Origin: Wocania_A sp965224845
Lineage (GTDB): Bacteria; Bacteroidota; Bacteroidia; Flavobacteriales; Flavobacteriaceae
Reading direction: 5' to 3'
Assembly (NCBI GenBank): GCA_965224845.1
Contig: CBDDAJ010000015.1
Location: forward strand, 707,827 to 771,826
DNA length: 64,000 bases
The position numbers and the translations under genes were made by a program. This document shows positions 46,574 through 55,924 of the stretch, in pieces. How positions within the stretch are numbered: position 1 is the stretch's first letter; each line of letters opens with the position of its first letter. The notes under the pieces are model-generated. The model saw only the letters and a program-made list of their open reading frames with translations, was not told the DNA's origin and ran no database searches.

Positions 46574-47704
46574 ATGAAAATATTTTTTAAAATGGCTATT
46601 ATCTTTTTAATAACTATTAAAGGGATAGGGCAAGAAATAAATAAAAGCAAGCTTCTAAAAGAAGAAGATTTTCAAAAAACAATAAAAGGGAAACAAGTTA
46701 ACCTCTTTACTTTAAAAAATAAAGAAGGAACTGTAGCTCAAATTACAAATTATGGTGGTAAAGTAGTGTCATTATGGCTACCAGACAGACTAGGTAATTA
46801 TGAAGATGTTGTTTTAGGCTATCCTACTATTGAAGGGTTTTTAACAGCAAAAGAAAAATACTTTGGTGCATTGATAGGTCGTTATGGGAACAGGATAGGC
46901 CATGGAAAATTCTCGTTAGATGGTAAAGCGTATACTCTGGCTACAAATAATAATGCTAATCATTTGCACGGAGGAAATGTAGGTTACGATGCTGTTGTAT
47001 GGGATGCCCAACAAATAGACCGGCAAACTTTAGTATTAACCTATCTTTCAAAAGATATGGAAGAAGGTTATCCCGGAAATCTTAAAATAAAGGTTAAGTA
47101 TAAACTCTCCGATAATAATGAGCTTATAACAGAATATTGGGCTACTACTGATAAACCAACGGTTATAAATTTAACACAGCATTCCTTTTTTAATTTAAAA
47201 GGAGCTGGTAATGGTAGCATTAATAATCATTTGCTTCAAATAAACGCATCCTATTACACTCCAGTAGATCAAGGATTAATTCCCACAGGTGAAATAGCTA
47301 CTGTAGAAAATACACCGATGGATTTTTTGAAACCAACCAAAATTGGAGAAAGAGTTCATAATGATTTCAAGCAATTAAAATACGGGTTGGGCTATGACCA
47401 CAATTTTGTGTTAAACCAGAGCTTAGAAGGACTTAACTATGCTGCTAAGGTAATCGAACCAACCTCGGGAAGAACTTTAGAAGTGTATACCAACGAACCT
47501 GGATTACAGTTTTATGGCGGTAATTTTTTAGACGGATCAATCCAGGGAAAACAAGGAAAACCTTATAAGCACAGAACGGCATTTTGTTTAGAGACACAGC
47601 ACTTTCCAGATAGCCCAAATAAGCCACAGTTCCCTTCTACACGATTAAATCCGGGAGAACAATATTACTCAATATGCATTTATAAATTCAACACAATAAA
47701 GTAA
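46574..47704 (+). CDS. galM: Aldose 1-epimerase, exported form
   Basis: A mutarotase that interconverts alpha and beta anomers of aldoses. The 376 residues start with a signal peptide (1-20, ending KGIGQ), so it acts in the periplasm or outside. Landmarks are RYGNRIGHGKFSLDG (about 97-111), NHLHGGNVGYD with the catalytic-site histidine, LTQHSFFNLKGAG, YDHNFVL, and the glutamate in TAFCLETQHFPDSPN. It is followed, 1 base after its stop, by a GH5-like lipoprotein, which suggests joint handling of an external glycan. Confidence 0.93.
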   Translation: MKIFFKMAIIFLITIKGIGQEINKSKLLKEEDFQKTIKGKQVNLFTLKNKEGTVAQITNYGGKVVSLWLPDRLGNYEDVVLGYPTIEGFLTAKEKYFGALIGRYGNRIGHGKFSLDGKAYTLATNNNANHLHGGNVGYDAVVWDAQQIDRQTLVLTYLSKDMEEGYPGNLKIKVKYKLSDNNELITEYWATTDKPTVINLTQHSFFNLKGAGNGSINNHLLQINASYYTPVDQGLIPTGEIATVENTPMDFLKPTKIGERVHNDFKQLKYGLGYDHNFVLNQSLEGLNYAAKVIEPTSGRTLEVYTNEPGLQFYGGNFLDGSIQGKQGKPYKHRTAFCLETQHFPDSPNKPQFPSTRLNPGEQYYSICIYKFNTIK

Positions 47705-47705
47705 C

Positions 47706-48887
47706 ATGAAAATTGCAACCCTTTTTAAAAACTCACTTTTTATCTGTTTGACTTTAGTTTTTGTTGCATGTATAGGCAATAAAAAAGAAAAAAAAGAGAC
47801 CATAAAAAATACAGAAGAGGTTACTAATGTAGAAAGGCCAACTGGTATATGGACTGTAGAAAGAGCTAATAAATGGTATGATAAACAGCCTTGGATTGTA
47901 GGATGTAACTATGTTCCTGCAAATGCTGTTAACCAATTAGAAATGTGGCAAGAAGCTACATTTTCACCAGAACTTATAGATAAAGAATTAGGTTGGGCAG
48001 AAGATATAGGGTTTAATTCACTTCGTGTTTTTTTACATTACTTACCTTGGAAAGAAGATAAGGAAGGGTTCTATAAACGCGTTGACCAGTTTTTAGAAAT
48101 ATGCCAAAAGCATGATATAAACACCATGCTTATCTTCTTTGATGATGTATGGCATCCCAATCCAAAATCAGGGAAACAACCCGAACCTATAAAAGGCGTT
48201 CATAATTCTGGATGGGTACAATGCCCCGGAAAAGAGATTTTACTCAATTTAGGAGCTCATGAAGCAAGTTTAAAAGCTTATGTTAAAGAGACTATGGAGC
48301 GATACAAAGAAGATGAACGTGTATTAATATGGGATTTATATAACGAGCCTGGTAATCCAAATGAGAATAGCTATGGAACTATGGAGCCAAAAGATAAAGA
48401 AAAGTATGCTTTAGCATTGCTTAAAAAAGCATTTCAATGGGCAAGAGAAGTAAACCCAACGCAACCTATCTGCTCTGATGTATGGCGGGCAGGCCATGCA
48501 GACTTAAACAAGCTAGATGCTATTGATGCCTTTTGTTATAACAACTCAGATATTATTAATTATCATGGTTATTTCCCAAAAGATATACAGGAAAAAGTAA
48601 TTGCTGAGCTTAAAAAATCGAAACGCCCATTGGTCGTTACAGAGTATATGGCCCGTACTGCAAATTCAACCTTTGAAAATTCCTTATCATTATTTAAAGA
48701 CAATAAAATTGGGGCATATAACTGGGGGTTTGTTAATGGAAAGTCAAATACGATTTATCCTTGGCATAGCTGGCAAAAGCCTTATGATAAGGAACCAGAC
48801 GTATGGTTTCATGATATATTAAGACAAGATGGTACGCCTTTTTCGAAAAAGGAAGTGGCGCTGATAAAATCTTTGACTGGTAAATAA
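47706..48887 (+). CDS. Lipoprotein glycoside hydrolase, GH5-like (clan A)
   Basis: A 393-residue (beta/alpha)8 glycosidase. The N-terminus MKIATLFKNSLFICLTLVFVAC is a lipoprotein signal with the lipobox cysteine at 22. The proposed acid/base is E214 in WDLYNEPGNPN and the nucleophile E313 in LVVTEYMAR, the two glutamates of clan A enzymes. GWAEDIGFNSLRVFLHY and FFDDVWHPNP are further GH5-like text. Mannan, glucan or xylan are all possible substrates. It is co-transcribed with galM. No SusC/SusD pair is within reach, so this is not a full polysaccharide utilisation locus. Confidence 0.82.
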   Translation: MKIATLFKNSLFICLTLVFVACIGNKKEKKETIKNTEEVTNVERPTGIWTVERANKWYDKQPWIVGCNYVPANAVNQLEMWQEATFSPELIDKELGWAEDIGFNSLRVFLHYLPWKEDKEGFYKRVDQFLEICQKHDINTMLIFFDDVWHPNPKSGKQPEPIKGVHNSGWVQCPGKEILLNLGAHEASLKAYVKETMERYKEDERVLIWDLYNEPGNPNENSYGTMEPKDKEKYALALLKKAFQWAREVNPTQPICSDVWRAGHADLNKLDAIDAFCYNNSDIINYHGYFPKDIQEKVIAELKKSKRPLVVTEYMARTANSTFENSLSLFKDNKIGAYNWGFVNGKSNTIYPWHSWQKPYDKEPDVWFHDILRQDGTPFSKKEVALIKSLTGK

Positions 48888-49069
48888 GCCTCATTTTTCT
48901 AATAAGTCAAGTTGCATATATGCTGTTATTTATTCGAGTCTTACTAATAATAAAATCGCGATTTATCGAGTTTGTTAATAACCTGTTTTGGTTTTAACAA
49001 TTTTCAATACAAATTATAAGTAATTTTAGAGAGCTTCAAAAAAAGCATTCAACCTCTATTTTTACTATA

Positions 49070-50143
49070 ATGAACCCAAAATCTGCCATTAAAGGTCGTG
49101 GTGCACAGCTTAATGTACCTAATCGTTTTTTCGAATTAAGTCACGAAATGCGTGATGATTTTTTAGAATTCTGCCAAAAAGAAGGCGAGGTAAGTGATAA
49201 AAATAAAACCCTTTATTTAGAAGTATTTCCTAAAACCATAGTTAACAAAGTGGAGAGCCCGGATGTAGGGATGATGTATTCAATGAATGCCTACCAAGGT
49301 TGCGAGCACGGATGTATTTATTGCTATGCACGCAACTCGCACGAGTTTTGGGGGTATAGTGCAGGCTTAGATTTTGAGCGCAGAATTATGGTTAAAAAAG
49401 AGGCTCCAAAATTATTAGAAACCTTAATAAAAAAGAAAAGTTGGAAAGCACATCCCATTGTAATGTCTGGGAATACAGATTGTTATCAACCTGCCGAAAA
49501 ACAATTTAAAATTACAAGGCAATGCTTAGAGGTGTTTTTAAAGTATAAACACCCTGTTGCAATCATTACAAAAAATGCCTTAATACTTCGCGATTTAGAA
49601 CTCTTAAAGTCATTAGCAAAAGATAATTTGATAGGTGTAAATATGTCTATTACGTCGTTGTCAGAAGATACAAGGCGGGTTCTGGAACCCAGAACAGCTA
49701 CTATAAAGAAACGCTTGGAAACTGTTAAAATATTGAGCGAAAATGGAATCCCGGTAAACGTGATGTTAGCACCAATAATACCGTCAATAAACAGTCATGA
49801 GATTTTACCACTTGCAAAAGCGGCATCCGATCACGGAGCATTTGGTATAGCTCATACCATTGTTAGGCTAAATGGCGCAATAGGCGAAATCTTTACCGAT
49901 TGGATTAAAAAAGCAATGCCAGATAGAGCAGAAAAAGTATTGCATCAAATAGAAAGCTGCCATGGTGGGAACTTAAATGATAGCCGTTATGGAACCAGAA
50001 TGCGAGGCGAAGGTAAAATGGCAGAACAAATTAATATGCTGGTACGTTTAGCCAGAAAGCGGTATTTTAAAAATAAAACGATGCCAAAGCTAAATTGCGA
50101 TTTGCATGAACCTTATAAAGTCGGGCAATTAAAATTGTTTTAA
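49070..50143 (+). CDS. Radical SAM protein, PA0069 / spore photoproduct lyase-like family
   Basis: A 357-residue radical SAM protein. The cluster motif CEHGCIYC with a further YARNSHEFWGY is at about 78-95. HPIVMSGNTDCYQPAEKQFKITR, AIITKNALILRDLELL and MLAPIIPSINSHEI follow the barrel order of the PA0069 family. This family is often annotated near DNA repair genes, but its reaction is not known. It is a single gene with a minus-strand terminator shortly after its stop. The 182-base spacer upstream has no ORF. Confidence 0.85.
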   Translation: MNPKSAIKGRGAQLNVPNRFFELSHEMRDDFLEFCQKEGEVSDKNKTLYLEVFPKTIVNKVESPDVGMMYSMNAYQGCEHGCIYCYARNSHEFWGYSAGLDFERRIMVKKEAPKLLETLIKKKSWKAHPIVMSGNTDCYQPAEKQFKITRQCLEVFLKYKHPVAIITKNALILRDLELLKSLAKDNLIGVNMSITSLSEDTRRVLEPRTATIKKRLETVKILSENGIPVNVMLAPIIPSINSHEILPLAKAASDHGAFGIAHTIVRLNGAIGEIFTDWIKKAMPDRAEKVLHQIESCHGGNLNDSRYGTRMRGEGKMAEQINMLVRLARKRYFKNKTMPKLNCDLHEPYKVGQLKLF

Positions 50144-50148
50144 AAAAA

Positions 50149-50202
50149 GCTGCCTAAAAAGTGATACATTTTGTCATTCGAGATAACACTTTTTTAGACA
50201 GC
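50149..50202 (-). terminator. Terminator for the gene at 50228
   Basis: An imperfect stem (gctgcctaaaaagtg / cacttttttagacagc) with a 23-base loop. On the minus strand it ends in gcagcttttttt, a run of seven T, so it serves the minus-strand gene that stops at 50228. It may also act on the plus strand. Confidence 0.65.
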
Positions 50203-50227
50203 CTGATATAAAGACTAAAAGATTTAC

Positions 50228-50827
50228 TTATTTGTAATTAAAGTATTTTGTAAAGACTCTATTTTCAGTATTATAAACAATTTTGTAACTCCCTTTTTCA
50301 GACAGTTTATATATTTTTTCAATGACTTTTTTGTTTCTGATTTTTTCGGTATATAATGATTCGTAACCATACGGAGTGTCTAAAAATATTTCAATATGTA
50401 ATGGCTGAAAATGTAAAGCTAGCTTAGTTACATAAATAGCGTTTCCTTTAATTTTGGTATGGGGTTTATGTATAGTGCGCTCTTGAGCCTTTTTAAAAAT
50501 AACGTTGTTAGATTTTACTATAAAAGGAATGGTTTTAATTTCCATGTCTTTTTCTAATTCAAAAAAATAGTTTCCATTGGGCAATTGAGTTAAATCAAAC
50601 CCTTTGCTGTATAGTCCTGCTTTTTCAATTAATTCTTTATATAAGATTAAGCCGCTTTCATCTTTTATTGATAGTAGGTTTCCTTCTTTTACATTTTTAA
50701 GGGTTAAAGCTGTTCTTTTAATGTTGTCATTTTCTGTTAAAGTGATTTTACCTGCATAGCTTAGTGTATTGACAAATAGTAGTATTAATAATACACTTTT
50801 TTTGATGTTACTAATTAAATTTTTCAT
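50228..50827 (-). CDS. Hypothetical secreted protein (199 aa)
   Basis: A signal peptide (about 1-25, ending NTLSYA) precedes a mature domain rich in beta strands. The segment LSIKDESGLILYKELIEKAGLYSKGFDLTQLPNGNYFFELEKD resembles the Ig-like strands of T9SS C-terminal domains, but it occurs in the middle of the protein and no sorting motif follows. I do not recognise a catalytic motif. It is a single gene, divergent from an AraC-type regulator 201 bases away that might control it. A beta-sandwich secreted protein is the most that can be said. Confidence 0.65.
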   Translation of the reverse strand: MKNLISNIKKSVLLILLFVNTLSYAGKITLTENDNIKRTALTLKNVKEGNLLSIKDESGLILYKELIEKAGLYSKGFDLTQLPNGNYFFELEKDMEIKTIPFIVKSNNVIFKKAQERTIHKPHTKIKGNAIYVTKLALHFQPLHIEIFLDTPYGYESLYTEKIRNKKVIEKIYKLSEKGSYKIVYNTENRVFTKYFNYK

Positions 50828-51003
50828 GATTTGGTTTTTTAATGTTTAACGCGGTAAAGGTAGGCGAGTAGAAAAGCTAATAAAATGTCAATTTTGACTT
50901 ATTTGTAGACTATATTATCTGTTAACTCAGTGTTAATTTAATATTAAGTTAAAATAGAATATGTTTTAATTAAATTAATACATAAATCATATATAATAAA
51001 TGG

Positions 51004-51011
51004 TAATTTTG
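51004..51011 (+). promoter_or_regulatory. Putative -7 element for the AraC gene at 51029
   Basis: TAATTTTG is an exact TAnnTTTG match 17 bases before the ATG. No TTG is seen at the expected distance, so the assignment rests on one element. Confidence 0.35.
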
Positions 51012-51028
51012 TTATAGAATAATCCATT

Positions 51029-51907
51029 ATGATTAATAAGAAACCTACATTCGAGAAAGTCAATCCAGGTTTTGGAAGTTCGCTGTTAATTAAACAGCAT
51101 TCAAAAAAGGTAAAAAGCAAATTTGCTTCCTGGCATTTTCACCCTGAGCTTGAACTCGTCTATGTAAATAAAGGAAAAGGGAAAAGGCATATAGGGAATC
51201 ATTTATCTTACTTCAATAATAGTCAATTAATTTTAATTGGTTCAAATTTACCTCATAATGGTTTTACAGATAGATTTACCGCTAACGGATCTGAAACAAT
51301 AGTTCAGTTTAAGCCAAATTTTTTAGGTAATGATTTTATAGGTATTCCTGAAATGAATGCTATAATGGTGCTGTTTGATAAAGCAAAGAAAGGGATTCTT
51401 TTTAAGCCTGAAGCAAAGAAGAAAGTTGGGCGTAAAATAGAAAAACTTATTGAATATAAAGGACTGAAACGTATTTTAAAGTTTTTAGAAATATTAAATT
51501 ACTTAGCCACAACTAATGCATATACTTTACTAAACGCCAATGGATTTGCTTTTGAAACCGAGCCACAAGACAGTGCAAAAATTGATATTATATTTAAGCA
51601 TATTAACAAAAACTTTCGTAGACACATTAGTTTAGATGAAATAGCAGGTAAAGTTAGCATGACTGTTCCCGCATTTTGTAGGTATTTTAAAAAAACTACA
51701 GGAAAAACATTTACTAAGCTGGTTAATGAATATAGAGTTGTTCATGCTACGAAATTGTTAAATGAAAGCCAAATGACTATTACCAGTATTTGTTATGACT
51801 GCGGATTTAACAATTTTTCTCATTTTAATAAGCAGTTTAACGACGTTACAGGGAAAAGTGCTTCACAATACAGAAAAGAAATTAAATTGATTATACAAGA
51901 AAGTTGA
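51029..51907 (+). CDS. AraC-family regulator with cupin domain
   Basis: A 292-residue AraC/XylS regulator. The N-terminal half is cupin-like (SWHFHPELELVYVNKGKGKRHIGNHLSYF, about 35-65, then LIGSNLPHNG), typical of sugar-responsive members. The C-terminal half (about 190-288) has both helix-turn-helix units: ISLDEIAGKVSMTVPAFCRYFKKTTG and MTITSICYDCGFNNFSHFNKQFNDVTG. The target is unknown. It is divergent from a secreted protein and followed after 4 bases by a 57-residue ORF. Confidence 0.88.
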   Translation: MINKKPTFEKVNPGFGSSLLIKQHSKKVKSKFASWHFHPELELVYVNKGKGKRHIGNHLSYFNNSQLILIGSNLPHNGFTDRFTANGSETIVQFKPNFLGNDFIGIPEMNAIMVLFDKAKKGILFKPEAKKKVGRKIEKLIEYKGLKRILKFLEILNYLATTNAYTLLNANGFAFETEPQDSAKIDIIFKHINKNFRRHISLDEIAGKVSMTVPAFCRYFKKTTGKTFTKLVNEYRVVHATKLLNESQMTITSICYDCGFNNFSHFNKQFNDVTGKSASQYRKEIKLIIQES

Positions 51908-51911
51908 AAAT

Positions 51912-52085
51912 ATGGACGATAAAATAGATGCTACATTAGCGTACTACTACCTCAAAAGAAACAAAATACTTAATTTTATTAATACAAACGATTGTTTAGT
52001 TGCAGATCAAATTATAGAAAAAGGCGAAGAATTAGCTGTTTTAGAATATAAAATTACGGCATTACAAATTGCAAAAGAGAACTAA
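51912..52085 (+). CDS. Small hypothetical protein (57 aa) after the AraC gene
   Basis: The frame MDDKIDATLAYYYLKRNKIL...LQIAKEN starts 4 bases after the regulator's stop, a spacing that suggests co-transcription. It looks helical, with one cysteine (C28), and codon use resembles its neighbours. It converges with the HD-domain gene 15 bases away. No family is recognised. It could be a small partner of the regulator, but that is only inferred from spacing. Confidence 0.6.
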   Translation: MDDKIDATLAYYYLKRNKILNFINTNDCLVADQIIEKGEELAVLEYKITALQIAKEN

Positions 52086-52100
52086 TAAATACAATTTTTG

Positions 52101-52760
52101 CTATATGTTGCCATCCCATTCATTATAAAACTGATCTAGAAACCCAACCATATAGTTATGACGTTCTTTAGCAATCTTTTTTCCTGTTTTGGTATTCATT
52201 TTATCTTTTAACAACAATAACTTTTCATAAAAATGATTAATAGTTGGAGCTGTTGAAGCTTTATACTCCGCTTTATTCATTTTTAAGTTGGGCTTTATTG
52301 ATGGGTCAAAAAGTTTTCTGTTTTTAAAACCGCCATAATTAAAGCAGCGTGCAATACCAATAGCTCCAATGGCATCCAATCGATCGGCATCTTGAACCAC
52401 ATCCAACTCTAAGGATTTAAACTTTTCACCTTTTTCTAATGATTTATTAAAGGAAATGTTTTCAATAATGTTTACAACATGTTCAATATCGGTAGAGTCA
52501 ACATTCATTTTAAATAAAAATTCACGAGCCATTTTGGGTCCAACAGTATCATCGCCATCATAAAATTTGCTATCGGCAATATCATGTAATAAAGCGCCTA
52601 ATTGCACAACAAAGGGATCTACATTTTCATTTTTAGAAATAAGTAAGGCATTGTTATAGACTCTTAAGGTATGAAACCAATCATGTCCGCCTTCAGCATC
52701 AGAAAGTGTTTTTTTTACAAAAGCCCTCGTTTTATTTATTATTTCTTTTGATGTATGCAT
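52101..52760 (-). CDS. HD-domain phosphohydrolase
   Basis: A 219-residue HD protein like YedJ/YpgQ. The metal-binding residues are visible: H24 in GGHDWFHTLRV, the HD pair in GALLHDIADSKFYDGDD (about 52-68), and the aspartate in VVQDADRLDAIGAIGIARCF (about 121-140). Some relatives hydrolyse nucleotides. It is monocistronic with a 186-base gap upstream. The exact substrate cannot be told from sequence. Confidence 0.87.
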   Translation of the reverse strand: MHTSKEIINKTRAFVKKTLSDAEGGHDWFHTLRVYNNALLISKNENVDPFVVQLGALLHDIADSKFYDGDDTVGPKMAREFLFKMNVDSTDIEHVVNIIENISFNKSLEKGEKFKSLELDVVQDADRLDAIGAIGIARCFNYGGFKNRKLFDPSIKPNLKMNKAEYKASTAPTINHFYEKLLLLKDKMNTKTGKKIAKERHNYMVGFLDQFYNEWDGNI

Positions 52761-52946
52761 GGTATAAAAATAAAACTCTTTTCTTAATCGAAAGGAATTA
52801 TTTAAAATATAGTTTTTTGAAAATCTGTTAAATGCCTCACCCTGATTTTTTTCAAGGTCTTATCATCGTCGTATTTTATTAGATATATGAGATTCTGAAA
52901 CAAGTATAGAAAGCCGTTTTTATATGAATTGACTGTATATTGAAAA

Positions 52947-53936
52947 TCAAATTTTTGCAGGCTCAACCCATTTAAATTCAAATGAGTTTTCAGGAATTTT
53001 AATTCTGTCTGCCAAACGCAACATTCTATTTGGAAGCTTTAATATATAGTCTCTAGCCTTTTCAGCTTCATCAGTAAGATTAGTAATTTTATCGATTTCC
53101 CAACGATCAATTAACTTTTGTAATATATCAACATAATCTTTTGCGGTATAAACCCCTATACGTTGTGCGGTGTTTGAAAACTCTTCGAAGGCCGCACCTA
53201 TTCTATTTCCCGATTCTCTTAAAAAATGAGCTGGCATAGTAATTTTTTGTTTCATCATATAATGAAAAGCCAGCATCATTTGGCTGGGGTCAACATTAAA
53301 AATACGTTCAACAAACTCAGAATAAGCCTTATGGTGCCTCATTTCGTCTCCAGCAACAATTTTACACATTTTAGCAAGCTGTTTATTGCCTTTTTGTCTG
53401 GCTATTTTGGCTACGCGATTATGCGAAATATAAGTTGCTAATTCCTGAAAACTGGTATATACAAAGTTTTTATAAGGATCTCTATCTGTACCAATATCAA
53501 AACCATCAGCAATTAAATGGTGTGTGGTTTTTTCAACCTCACGCATATTTACCCGACCAGACAGGTATAAGTATTTATTAAGTACATCTCCATGACGGTT
53601 TTCTTCACCAGTCCAATGACGCACCCATTTAGCCCAGGAGTTTTCTCTGTCTTGTTGCTTAACACCTTCAACATCCATAAGCCATGATTCGTATGTTGGT
53701 AAGGCTTCTTCAGTAATCATATCGCCAACTAAAACCACCCAAAAATCGTAAGGAAGCTCTTTAGAGAGCTCTCTTATTTCTTTAACATCTTCAAAAAAAT
53801 GATCACTATCTGAACTAGGTAAAAAATCTGAGGGTTGCCATATTTTTTCTATTGGAATTAGGTATTTTTCTATGAGTGATTCAACGTCTTTTTCTAGAAA
53901 TTGCATCACTTCTAATCGTACATTTTTTAGCGACAT
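52947..53936 (-). CDS. Acyl-ACP desaturase
   Basis: A 329-residue soluble di-iron fatty acid desaturase of the stearoyl-ACP family, which puts a double bond into acyl-ACP using O2 and reduced ferredoxin. Both di-iron motifs are intact: EENRHGDVLNKY (about 131-142) and DEMRHHKAYSEF (about 217-228). Length is near the family norm. It lies 9 bases downstream of the plsC-like acyltransferase gene, so both act on membrane lipid precursors and probably share a transcript. A 186-base gap follows before the HD gene. Confidence 0.92.
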   Translation of the reverse strand: MSLKNVRLEVMQFLEKDVESLIEKYLIPIEKIWQPSDFLPSSDSDHFFEDVKEIRELSKELPYDFWVVLVGDMITEEALPTYESWLMDVEGVKQQDRENSWAKWVRHWTGEENRHGDVLNKYLYLSGRVNMREVEKTTHHLIADGFDIGTDRDPYKNFVYTSFQELATYISHNRVAKIARQKGNKQLAKMCKIVAGDEMRHHKAYSEFVERIFNVDPSQMMLAFHYMMKQKITMPAHFLRESGNRIGAAFEEFSNTAQRIGVYTAKDYVDILQKLIDRWEIDKITNLTDEAEKARDYILKLPNRMLRLADRIKIPENSFEFKWVEPAKI

Positions 53937-53945
53937 TTATATTTT

Positions 53946-54689
53946 TTAAGGATGGATATGATTTTTTATGGTAGTTTCAATACTATTTATAAGCTCTTGT
54001 TTGTTTTCAAACGCACTAATTTTAATAGGCTCATGAACGGTAAAAGTTATATGTGTTCCCAAAGCCATAGGGAATTTGCCATAACGCACTATTTTCCAGG
54101 AGTTATTTATTGAAACCGGAACGACTAACGCTGAAGGGATTTTTTTAAACAAGATCTCTAAACCTTTAGTTTGAAAAGGTTTTGGTTTGCCGTTTTTACT
54201 TCGTGTCCCTTCAGGGAATATCACAGCTGTACGTTTATTGGCTTCAATATATTCCCCAAACGTCATAAGAGCGGGAAGCGATTGCCTTGGGTTTTTTCTG
54301 TCTATTAAAGCAGCTCCTCCATGGCGTAAGTTATACGATACGCTTGGTATCCCTTTACCTAATTCTATTTTGCTTATAAATTTTGGATGGTATTTTCGCA
54401 TATACCAGGTAAGCGGGTATATGTCGTGCAAACTTTGATGATTAGCCACTATAATAAGAGGCTGATTTGTGCTTATTTGATGCGGGTTATATAACGAAAA
54501 ACGAGTTCCTAAAATATTTGCACAACGCATTAGCCAAAACTGTAGAGCATCTACACTTTTTTTATGTGCCTGATACCCAAAAACATTAAAGCAAAACCAC
54601 TGAATAGGGTGGAATATTACTAAGGTTAATAAAAAAGCTAAGTAATAAAGAAAAGTTAATGGGTACGACACTAGTTTAAGCATGCCCAA
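53946..54689 (-). CDS. plsC: 1-acyl-glycerol-3-phosphate acyltransferase family protein
   Basis: A 247-residue PlsC-type lysophospholipid acyltransferase that acylates lysophosphatidic acid or a related acceptor at the membrane. The catalytic motif NHQSLHD (HX4D) is at about 84-90, and the glycerol-phosphate-binding motif FPEGTRSKNG at about 159-168. A hydrophobic N-terminal segment (about 6-30) anchors it. It is followed by the acyl-ACP desaturase gene at 9 bases. The acceptor may also be an ornithine or glycine lipid, as in other Bacteroidota; this is not determinable here. Confidence 0.88.
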   Translation of the reverse strand: MGMLKLVSYPLTFLYYLAFLLTLVIFHPIQWFCFNVFGYQAHKKSVDALQFWLMRCANILGTRFSLYNPHQISTNQPLIIVANHQSLHDIYPLTWYMRKYHPKFISKIELGKGIPSVSYNLRHGGAALIDRKNPRQSLPALMTFGEYIEANKRTAVIFPEGTRSKNGKPKPFQTKGLEILFKKIPSALVVPVSINNSWKIVRYGKFPMALGTHITFTVHEPIKISAFENKQELINSIETTIKNHIHP

Positions 54690-54708
54690 AAGTACATAAA
54701 ACTTAGTT

Positions 54709-55110
54709 TTAATATACAGGAATACAGGTGTTATTTTCGCAATTTATACTTGATGGAGGATTTGTAATTCCACAATCTGAAAGGGTACCCCATTTAGCGT
54801 TGAATAGGGCTTCTTTTTTATTGTAATCTTCAACCCATAATTTAAGCTTTTCTGTATCAATTGAAGTGGTATATATTAAATAGCTCCATGGTCCGCCGCA
54901 GGGTTTGCTTCCCAAAGCTATAAATTTACATTCGGTAGCTTCGTTGCATACAGCTGTAGCAGCCAGATCTTCAATAGCTTTTTTATATATATTTAGTGCT
55001 TCGCGTTCTTCTTCTTGAGTAAGGGATGTTTCATCTTCATTGCATTGAAACGCCATTAAGGACAAACACAGGCTAAGTATAAATAAAAGAAACGTTGAGC
55101 TTTTCATCAT
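54709..55110 (-). CDS. Hypothetical lipoprotein (133 aa)
   Basis: The signal SSTFLLFILSLCLSLMAFQC gives a lipobox cysteine at residue 23. The mature part has an acidic helix followed by a domain with paired cysteines (AVCNEATECKFIALGSKPCGGPWSYLIYTT, then SDCGITNPPSSINCENNTCIPVY), so several disulfides are likely. The text GSKPCGGPWSYLIY recurs in related bacteroidetal lipoproteins of unknown role. It is 19 bases ahead of plsC and may share its transcript. Confidence 0.65.
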   Translation of the reverse strand: MMKSSTFLLFILSLCLSLMAFQCNEDETSLTQEEEREALNIYKKAIEDLAATAVCNEATECKFIALGSKPCGGPWSYLIYTTSIDTEKLKLWVEDYNKKEALFNAKWGTLSDCGITNPPSSINCENNTCIPVY

Positions 55111-55309
55111 CAGGGTTTAATATATAGATGTGAAATAGTTAAAAAGGTTGCTTAACTATATTAAATCAAAATCAAAAGGCATAAATTACACATAAAATTG
55201 TACACCTTTTCTTTCTTAAAACAAATAATTAGGTCTTTCGTCGAAAAAATAAACAACTTAGTCTTAAAATGTATATGTTTACAATCTTAACCTACTTAAT
55301 CTCCAAGTT

Positions 55310-55918
55310 ATGAAAAAGAATATTTTTTTAGCATTCTTATGTTTAATTTCTATCTTTTTTGGCTGTAATGTTGAAAAGCTTCAAGAAGAGCAACAAATAG
55401 TTTTAGATAAGAAAAGCAAAATTAAAAACAATAATGTTGAAGTTACAGAGAGTAATAACACAACATCAAATGATACAGAAGAACACTGTAAAACAGTTAA
55501 CTTAATAGCTGGCCAAAATCATATAGCAGGAACGGTAACTATAGATATAGAAGGAGATCATTTAATTGTAACCTATACAACAAATTCTGATTGGAATATA
55601 GATGCAACTCATTTGCATATTACCAGCTGTGAAAATAATGGTTTCCCTACCACTGGGAGCAATAATCCTAAAGTAGGAAACTTTGAGTACTCAAGCACAC
55701 ATGAAAGTGGTATTACAGAAGTAGTATACGCTATAAGCTTAAGTGATGTTACAGAAGAATTTTGTTTTGCAGCTCATGCAGAAGTGAATGGTCCGTCTGA
55801 AGAAACTGCTTGGGCAGAAGGTGAGGAATTTGGTGGAAATAGCTGGGCCATGTTTGTTGAGGCAAATCTAACAGATTGCGAAGAGGATGATGATAATGGA
55901 GGCGGAGGCGCTTTTTAA
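55310..55918 (+). CDS. Hypothetical lipoprotein (202 aa)
   Basis: The signal MKKNIFLAFLCLISIFFGC ends with the lipobox cysteine at 19. A Ser/Thr/Asn-rich linker (35-60) leads to a beta-rich domain (about 61-180, VNLIAGQNHIAGTVTIDIEGDHLIVTYTTNSDWNIDATHLHI). That text resembles extracellular hypothetical proteins of marine bacteroidetes. The end is acidic and glycine-rich (CEEDDDNGGGGAF). It is a single gene that converges with nadD 6 bases away. Confidence 0.6.
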   Translation: MKKNIFLAFLCLISIFFGCNVEKLQEEQQIVLDKKSKIKNNNVEVTESNNTTSNDTEEHCKTVNLIAGQNHIAGTVTIDIEGDHLIVTYTTNSDWNIDATHLHITSCENNGFPTTGSNNPKVGNFEYSSTHESGITEVVYAISLSDVTEEFCFAAHAEVNGPSEETAWAEGEEFGGNSWAMFVEANLTDCEEDDDNGGGGAF

Positions 55919-55924
55919 TTAATA

